The position numbers were made by a program, and so were the translations under genes. Source: Cristatella mucedo (lineage: Eukaryota; Bryozoa; Phylactolaemata; Cristatellidae). From it: a DNA stretch of 62,000 nt. The stretch is from positions 14,985,001 through 15,047,000 of the forward strand of contig WPIO01000002.1 in the NCBI GenBank assembly GCA_009760855.2, in the 5' to 3' direction. Positions 54,589-62,000 of this stretch are shown here, in pieces (position 1 is the stretch's first letter; every line of letters starts with the position of its first letter). The notes beneath the pieces were generated by a model. The model made no database searches. It had not been told where the DNA came from and worked only from the letters and a program-made list of their open reading frames with translations.

Positions 54589-54849
54589 CTAACGCTGCTT
54601 GGTGTATTTATCTCGCACTGTCTTTAGGAGCCTCAAGGCAAACGTGAAGACCTCGCCCTGCATCCCAAGGAGCAAAACCAAATGCCACTCATTCGGATCG
54701 TAGCTACTTTGCTCGATCTCCTTCTCGAAGTTCAGCAGCCAGCTAACGAAGTCTTCGAAGCCATCAAAGCTTTGGAACTCTTCGAAAGATATCTCCAAGG
54801 CCTTTATCGACTCCATCCTCTGAAATAGCTTGTCTTTTGGTTCACGCAC
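54589..54849 (-). pseudogene. Gag-like N-terminal fragment of the LTR element
   Basis: About 86 open codons including ISFEEFQSFDGFEDFVSWL, NFEKEIEQSSYDPNEWHLV and LLLGMQGEVFTFALRLL. The order F-x-G-x-x-DF-x-x-W-L, acidic helix, then L-x-L-x-x-M-x-G is typical of Ty3/gypsy-type gag. The likely first Met is at MESIKALE; upstream the frame opens without an ATG. It stops at TKQR, far short of a normal gag. Domain assignment is by eye. Confidence 0.5.
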
Positions 54850-54888
54850 ATAAGAAAATGCCTACCGATGACTACCACAACTAGTTTG

Positions 54889-56285
54889 GAACGCCGAAGG
54901 CTCAGCGGAGTAGGCTTGACCTCACGCTTACCTAGCGGCGTAACTCAGCGCCTGACGCCGTTCGGTACGCGCCTATGCGAAATAAGCTGGCCGCCACAAA
55001 ACGAGCGTTGCTGGCGCTGACCTGCTTACCGTTACTAAAGGGGATCGTGAGTCCGCGGCGTGAATTGGAAAGCGAGACACACAAATTGGGGATTTTACTG
55101 AGCTTTATTCACAAGCCCACAAAGTCGCTGCGCGTCTAGCTCAGCTTTATCTGAACGCTCCTCGAACGCTCTCAACAGCACCAACACTCTAGCGGGGTAA
55201 TACTTCTCCACTCTGAGGCTACTTATGTCTATAGTGGGGAACCACACAAATAGATGGAGCCCGAACCGGAGCCTTAACCCTAACCGGAGAACCAGGACTC
55301 CACACACGCCAACTACGTCTAGCTCGCACCGGCAAATCCTAGTGCCGAGACCACGTGCTAACGCGCACACACAAAACATGAAAGAAACACAAAATGCCAG
55401 CTCGGGCGCGATACAACCGTATTCGGTGGAGTCCACCCAATCCTCCTAGCACTGTCTCGTCCTGTCCTGTCAATCGCGGTGAACAGCCCGCCCTCCTTCC
55501 TCGCTTTCAGAGAAACGAGTCCGACGTCGTGGAAGAGTGGAGCTGGACAAAAGACCAAGAGCGAGCGTCGCTCGACTATTAAATACTTAGCTGAGACAAT
55601 GGGGCAAGAGCTTGGTGGTATTGGGCCCGACGCCATGGCTCATTACGGTAAGGAATTAATACCATCACTAGGCCACTGGAAGGGTACCTCTGTCCAGCTT
55701 GAATGGCGAATGGGTTCCAGACGATTTTTTTTGGACGGAGTGATGGCGGAGGTTGACAGGCGAGCCAACATCAATCAGCAGCTCCCGTGGGTATCGGACC
55801 AATTATAAAGGCCGAATCGCCACCTCTGATCTCAGAGCATCCTGGCTTGCTCTTAAGCTCTTGCTCTCTAACCGCACTGACGCTCCTCTCTGGCTCACTG
55901 CTCCAGGACAAAGGAGTTCTTGCCTGCTGCCGAACAGCTCTTGTTCACGCTAAAATTCAACCAAGGTCAGCAAGGCCGCTACAAGTTAAATGTAAGACTC
56001 GTGGACCAGAGGGAAGTACGCCTACGTTTCCGCTCTTCCACTGGAGTCCCTCACTACTCGACCACGGCTGTGCACTCGCCGACCCCAATGATTTATCCGA
56101 GGCGGACCACAGCTGCGCGCCGGCCGACACTGATGGCGATTCCACCATTAGTTAACCAATGGTTTACCGGCCTGAGCCTATGCCACATCACAGGTGGTCC
56201 ACAGCTGTGTACCGGCCCCTCTAGAAGATGCTCTCACCAACAGCTGCTTACCAGCTGTTTAGCAGAGAAGCTGTACAGACCTGCA
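54889..56285 (-). repeat. 5' LTR (about 1.4 kb)
   Basis: The intact LTR copy. In plus orientation it begins AACGCCGAAGGCTCAGCGG and ends GCTGTACAGACCTGCA. It shares with the other copy the block around CTAGCTCGCACCGGCAAATC and the block around CTCTGGCTCACTGCTCCAGG. Confidence 0.75.
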
Positions 56286-56499
56286 CAAAACCAAAGTACA
56301 CGCACGTCGGCGAGTAATGTATGAGATGGCACTTTTCAAAATCATGACCGACAAGCCTCAGGTCTGAGTTCGGCTTTGATTGTTGGCTTCTGAATGTGCT
56401 GACCAGTACGTCAGCAATAAGTTCTGAGAATCCATGGCTTTAAACAAATTTCTGTAAGAACGGAATTGCTTAAAGAAGAATGTGAATGTGACATGATCA

Positions 56500-56900
56500 A
56501 GTGATACTAAGAGACATTCACTCAGTCTTTATACTGCAGCTCATCATAAAGAGACTTGAACTAGTAGTGGTGAAACAACTAAACTCTTAGATGGAAACAT
56601 TAAAAATTAGGGAGCAAATTCCAGTCTGCTTTTACAACTAGTCAGTTTGCAGAATTAGCGTGGCTAAGATTATCTAACTATCTCCTCGAAAGATCTGAGT
56701 TACTTAAATTCTATCTCTTATTTTCACCTTATATTTGACTGTATTTGATATTATCGATCAAAATTCCTTTCGTAGTGCCTCTGACCTCGCCCGGACATGC
56801 ACTTACAATGTGTGGTCAATATCTGTACGGCTCTATCTCAGTCGGAAGTTCTAAAGTAAAGCTGCATGACGATAGTTTAGTCTAATGCACAAGCCCACTT
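56500..56900 (+). mobile_element. Decayed L2 reverse transcriptase fragment
   Basis: Plus strand. Broken translation resembles LERVVVDQLNSFIETS, FQSGF, LDLSAAFDTIDH and WFRSYLSGRLQS of the L2 family, interrupted by stops. No 3' tail was seen. Confidence 0.6.
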
Positions 56901-56904
56901 TAAT

Positions 56905-59900
56905 ATCATCGATGAATGCATGTCACAACACAGAAGTATGGAAACTTCTGAGCGTTTTATTGCAACCAAAAACTGTGTTGTCACTGATTCTACAGTAACA
57001 AAGACGTACAAACATCTACATGGACACACGCCTCTTAGTACATGTTCTGCTTCTCAGGAGACAGTCTTAAGAAGAACAGAAGTGGAGATAATTGAATATT
57101 TTAAATGGGTGATAACGGATAAAATTGACCATTTATTCATTAGATTGGTATGCGGCTATTTGCTTGCAATGGCTGCCAAAGATTGGCAAGGACGCTGACA
57201 TAGCTTGAATTCTCTGTACTACGATCACCTTTGTTGTTTCCCAAGCATTTCCGTTCGACCGTCGCTTCGGCAAAAAAGTTCCACAAAGACTGGGAAAGAA
57301 ACAGAAGCCGCACGAATTCCTGGAGCTGAAGCCGTTTGTCACTCGTGCCTGCCGCTGCTTACCATAAAGACTGCAAAAACAGAAGAATTCACGTGACAGT
57401 TACGGCAACATTTCAGGGGCATCTAAATGTAGGGCCGACAATATTCGCTTGTATCTGTGCAAAGCAACCGAGATATCGAAAATCGTAAAACGAGAAGAGT
57501 TTTAAGGAGCCAGCGTAAATTATACAGTTACCACACTGATTGCTTAATGCTTGCCAAGCTTAAGTTTATTTATCAGATCTGCACCTTCTCCATGATTGTC
57601 ACGATTAAATCTCTAACAATTATATCGACACATACCTCTCCGTTCAAAGACAGATCTTACGATGAAAAAGCTATATTATTCTTCGTAGTAATTGCTAATC
57701 CTCAAAACTAAACTTAAATTATACTCACTAATTACGGGCAAACTTACCGAGTCGAGGTGCAAGTAAACGATTCAGATCGTCGTGGGCGAAAATAGCGCCT
57801 GACACTACAGTATTGGCACTTGAGTATAATGAGCATGAAAAATGCCTTTTAAATCCTGGTATGAGTCAAACAATGCCGCGATCACTTGAAATCTTCTGCA
57901 AAAGTACGAGAAAAGCCTATGCCATTCACTTCATGCTATAGATATCGTCTTTCGGCTCTAGGAACCCACGTTCTTTCAGCAACCAAGAACGCCTGCTGCC
58001 TGTCCCACGGCGTAAACCACCTGACGACGAACACCTTTGGTCAACTTCTTGCTGGGAAGAAACTTCTGTATGTTCTCATAACAGCTAAGTAGCATGACTA
58101 ATTGTAGAGTTTCTCCGGATTTTAATACTGTAGCGGCGAGTTTTGCTGATCCTTAAGCAGGCGAGCTAAAATTCCGCGTTCCGGACCTTTTTGACCGTTC
58201 TCAAGGATTTCCAACAAATGTTGATGACTTGAAGCTCATATTAGGCTCCAGTGGACCGTCACGCGGCCGAGTTGTCACAGACGAATGAAACTATATGGCA
58301 GTCACAAGGTAGCTCAGAATACCGGCTTGGTGGGTGTCGGAAACAAAAAGCTCTGGCGCTGGAGTGTTACAAAAACTGTGTGCGGCTTCCGTGTCCGGTT
58401 AGAACAAAGCCGTAAACACAGCCCGTCGAGCGGTGCTAGTATTAACGGACGTGCGATGAATAACGGCGACACATCTACTTTGTGGTGCCGCTAGTTACTA
58501 GTAGGTTCTGAGTCAATGCGCTCAGTTATGCCGGCAGTAGCAGGAACGTTGCAGCGAAAAAGAGCTCTGATATCATGACATATCAAGTCCGCATCCACAA
58601 TGCAGACGAGTCTCTTTGAGGCAAGAGGCATTCAACAGTAATCACGACATACACCAACGATTCTGTGTGCTACTGCTCAAGGAAGCTCCAATGACAATTT
58701 ACCGAGGTTTGAACCCTCACTGCCCGTCTATATCACGGCGCCGGCTTTTTATGCGGCCTTAATGATCACCTGTCGTATAATCGCATACTCCAAAATGATC
58801 ACCATCCGCCATGATCCAATTGGTTCGTTTCAGCACTGAACCCTATTCTTACGACATCGAGTGCTTCGTTCAAGAGATTTGCAAGTCATCGAATAGGATC
58901 TAGCTCGGTAATTTCACCTCCGATCGGCGTCAATGTGTAGACTCTTTGCTTTACGTACCTTCACGATCGCACGATGTAGCGAGTCCGGGGGTTGTGTAAA
59001 AACAGCCCAAAACACAAAAAGTTAAAACCTGAAATGGCATCCCTTGTTTAGCGAACTAACGTTCAGCCCTACTCTGCAAATACCATAGCCTTACAGCAAA
59101 TGTTCAAAATCTGCTGCTGGTTGAACTCTTGACACTGACCGATCACCAAGACAGTTACCATGGGTGCTGGCTAATCTAAAATCTGCTGGTAATCACGTGG
59201 CTGGTCCCTTGAGTGTGGAAAGCCTGGTGGCTTTCGTCACGCGTATTTTGCTTTGAGGCACACTATTGGGCGATCCAGTCTTGCATAGAGTAATGTTAAG
59301 TAACAGCAGAAGTATTTGTCACGTGCCGGGCTCTGCCTATAGGCACCCAACGAGCTAATTGCAATAATAAGTGGACGAAAGAGCTTGCGAATGATCCGTA
59401 AATAGTATTGCGTATTGAGTTCGTTGTGGATAGTTGGAATAAAGCAAACACCCTCCAAATCACTAAAGAACAAACGCGATGCCCTTGAAATTTCCGAACG
59501 GAGGGCAATCGAAGCAATGAATTATCGTTAAGGCTTGCAGAGGCAATATCGTCTCAATAGTTATGGTGAACTAGCGGTTTTAGTGAACTTACCTTTTTAC
59601 TCACCAGGAAATACTAGAAAAGATAGCAATTTATAGTTCACAATACGAAACTCGTTCGCCTTTAGGTATTTTATTTGCTGGTCACACGGCTACACTGTCA
59701 AAGTGTTTTCGTTGAGCTTTTCGTTTGTCCTTTTTGCAATAAAAAGTGCTTTTATGCAAGCGATTGTTGTTTAGAGTGCCAAAGTAACATCACTTTCGCG
59801 ACCATTGATTAGAAAGAAAGAGAGGGGGAGAGATTAAAATTTAAGGTAATTATTAATGCATTTATTTACTGTCATTCCTGGACTCCGGAGCGGCCTTAAC

Positions 59901-62000
59901 TTGTTTGTGCTTCTTGTTCCACTTCTATTGATGTGACACTTTCGGTTTTGACAAGTTTACCTATCAGAAATATACAAAACTAAAAATTGGTAGTAGGCAT
60001 ATCATGGAAAATCGTTTCTTAATTATGCAAAAGTAGCTTTTTTTCAATATAGCGCTGAACAACTTTGTGAGTTTTCGTTAGGAACAGGTTAAGATTAGCA
60101 TTCGCTGGGCACGGCTGTGATCATGTACAGTAATAGGTGTACATGATATTAACAAGTTAATGTGTTCAGATATATAAGCCATTTTTCCAAAGTGTTAATC
60201 GGTATTAGGAACGTTGCCTAGCGATGAAGGTTCCTCCTCCCATAACGATATAGAATGATGGGATTCGGAGCACTATAAATGGATGTATCGTTGGCAATTC
60301 AAAGTCTGGAAATTACACTTGTGGCTCAGCAATTTGTAAATTACGAGGAGTCATCTCGGACTCTGGTTTTGTTCAGTAGTAACTACGTTAAGGTCCTGCT
60401 CTTCCGAAGCCACGAGGTTCCACGCAGCGACGATGCAACGGCCTTAGGAGGTAGCATTCTTAGTAGGAAACATATGAAATGGTATATTTGATGTTGAACA
60501 AATGTTGCATACCCATTACTCACGGACTGTGGGTCTTTTGGCTCCCTAAGGAGGAACTTGGTATATCTTCTAGCCAGCCTAAAGCTTAGGTTTCTACAAA
60601 AGATCGTCCCCAATCATGACTGGCTGCACACGGGCAGTGCTTAAGCAGTTATCATGTGCTACATGTATGCGTAGCATGAGGTAAGTGGTATTAAGATTGG
60701 ACTAATATCTGCTGCGGGCAATCGTTCAAAAGACGTTCCTTTCATTTTCTGCCGCCATCTACAAGCTGGCCATTATAAGCACAAGCCGTTTCAAAGCGAA
60801 GCTTGAGAAGATGATTGGCATAAAAAGGGATTCTATTGCGCTTTTAAAGCCCTCAGCTGAAGGTGAGTCACGACGAAATCATTACGTACGTTTATTCTAA
60901 TACGAGTATCTGCTCATTTTTTTAATAATAACTGTTTACATGCATCGCATACATCAAACGATAAGTACATTAAAGCGATCTAGTTATTCCTACCTCATTA
61001 CGCGTTCATTTTTTTTATAAGTGGTATTATTTGCAAGTTTCTCTGCGTTCTGGTCTCGCCATGGCCAGCCCATACATGTGCAGACCGAATCTGTCATCAC
61101 CCAGAGCAGCTGGTTATCACGTGAAAATGCCGTGTGCGAATTGACGTCTGGAGAATACCGACATATCTGGACTAGTGCATGATGACTTTTGTCGGAAAGT
61201 TTGGATTCAGACGCATACATGCCTGTAGCACAGTTCAATAATGACCAACGCACTAGCAGATAGTTTTCAAGCATTTAATTCTACGTATAGTGAAATCAGT
61301 AGACTTAAAATGATGCGGGAACACTTTGCTATATATTATTCGCAGTCGAGGTAAAACTCTGCTTAAAACGACAGTTGGGATTGAGGTACGAGTAACTGCC
61401 GCAGGAACGTGTGTGGTTTTGCTGATTTCTTGAAGCTTTAATGTAGACTGTACTATGAGGAAGTAGCTAGCAATCTCAAGTTAAAACTATAATGGCCACT
61501 AGAAAACTGATATTATTTAGGTAGACATTGCAGCAAACGTTGTGCTAGCATCATTACCTGTACGAAGGTTTCGGGTGATGTAGCTTCTTAACTTGATCAT
61601 GTCTGGCAATATTCTACCCTCGTTAAGCAGGCACAAGGCTATGAAGCTAAACCCAGAAGAATCGTGTCACGGTGCTATTCTCATTACATACCAATTTAAT
61701 AATTACACCATTTCACTTTGAAAAGAAAACTTTTAAAAGCGGCTACAGTGACTGTAAGGCTGAAGACAGTTAAATTGAAATGAACTTGGCATGGATTGAA
61801 TTTCTATTATGGCCTAATCATTTGGCTTCACAGTCGTCAAAAATGTGTGTTACACGTTTTTCTTAATAAGCTATCATTCTGGCATGGATTTAGTTAGGAA
61901 GCAATTTTTTAATTGAAGCTATGTGATCGGCTCACATTTTACATATATTACGATGGTAAGTGTATGCGATGCGTTATTTGTGAACAGAAATAACTGCCAT
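56905..62000. other. Right flank, nothing recognised
   Basis: No exon, repeat or RNA gene could be supported except the small inverted repeat at 60120-60147. Short open frames (56920-57198, 60279-60491, 60990-61274) show no motif or paired splice sites. Confidence 0.45.
60120..60147. repeat. 10-bp inverted repeat, 8-nt loop
   Basis: ATCATGTACA, GTAATAGG, TGTACATGAT: perfect arms in an otherwise unassigned AT-rich region. No U run follows, and no gene context is known. Confidence 0.7.

Larger units (their letters stand above)
52422..56285 (-). mobile_element. Internally deleted LTR retrotransposon with gag-like remnant
   Basis: Two long direct repeats, 52422-54260 and about 54889-56285, match over their whole length except for an extra block at 53519-54001 in the first. 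Read on the minus strand each starts TGCA and ends GGCGTTACA (GGCGTTCCA in the other), fitting 5'-TG...CA-3' LTR ends. The space between them (54261-54888) holds an open minus-strand frame, just inside the 5' LTR, that looks like the start of gag. No protease, RT or integrase is left. No clear flanking target duplication was seen, and the LTRs differ at many bases, so the insertion is old. Confidence 0.75.

Noticed and set aside
61036-61190. Plus-strand stretch RHGQPIHVQTESVITQSSW as a possible terminal exon
   Set aside because: No recognisable family, a weak acceptor, and no partner exon found.

Overview
This is a window of an animal (metazoan) nuclear genome. The evidence is two intron-rich genes with GT-AG (and one GC-AG) introns, large introns full of L2/CR1-type non-LTR retrotransposons, tRNA-derived SINEs, palindromic DNA elements, one LTR element, and long (TA)n, (GT)n, (GA)n and (CT)n microsatellites. 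The taxon cannot be fixed from the sequence. Nothing bacterial, viral or CRISPR-like was seen, and most long open frames are repeat-derived or antisense noise.

Two host genes were assembled exon by exon, both on the minus strand. (1) A coronin-7 (POD1)-type WD40 gene begins at 17543 and runs leftward through six exons to 3268. These give the first 265 codons in one continuous frame, starting from an ATG exon with a GC-AG donor. The rest of the gene was not found and probably lies left of the window. (2) A complete flavin-dependent monoamine-oxidase-family gene occupies 50433 down to 22964. Its eleven exons join in perfect phase to a 525-residue protein with an N-terminal FAD-binding motif, the GGC cysteine that carries the flavin in MAO, and a C-terminal membrane tail anchor. 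A candidate poly(A) signal lies at 22779-22784. By alignment to MAO, both tyrosines of the aromatic cage are replaced.

Layout: 1-3.2 kb is repeats and unassigned DNA. 3.3-17.5 kb is the coronin-7 gene, with a nearly full-length decayed L2 element (about 4.4-7.56 kb) in intron 5. 17.5-22.8 kb is intergenic, with a large (CT)n tract and nested SINE/L2 fragments. 22.8-50.4 kb is the amine oxidase gene; its introns hold two related 5'-truncated L2 copies in opposite orientation (28.3-29.7 and 38.6-40.0 kb), an inverted duplication around exon 9, a 28-bp-type minisatellite, and two short terminal-inverted-repeat elements. 50.6-52.4 kb is GC-richer unassigned DNA. 52.4-56.3 kb is an internally deleted LTR retrotransposon (minus orientation) with a gag-like remnant. 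56.5-62 kb holds one decayed reverse transcriptase fragment and otherwise nothing recognised.

The two genes are head-to-tail on the same strand with about 5.2 kb between them and show no sign of functional linkage. The most unusual structures are the inverted repeats flanking the flavin-attachment exon of the oxidase gene, the changed aromatic cage, the near-perfect short palindrome in coronin intron 2, the family of GC-rich segments each ending in an L2 3' tail, and the L2-like 3' tails on tRNA-derived SINEs.
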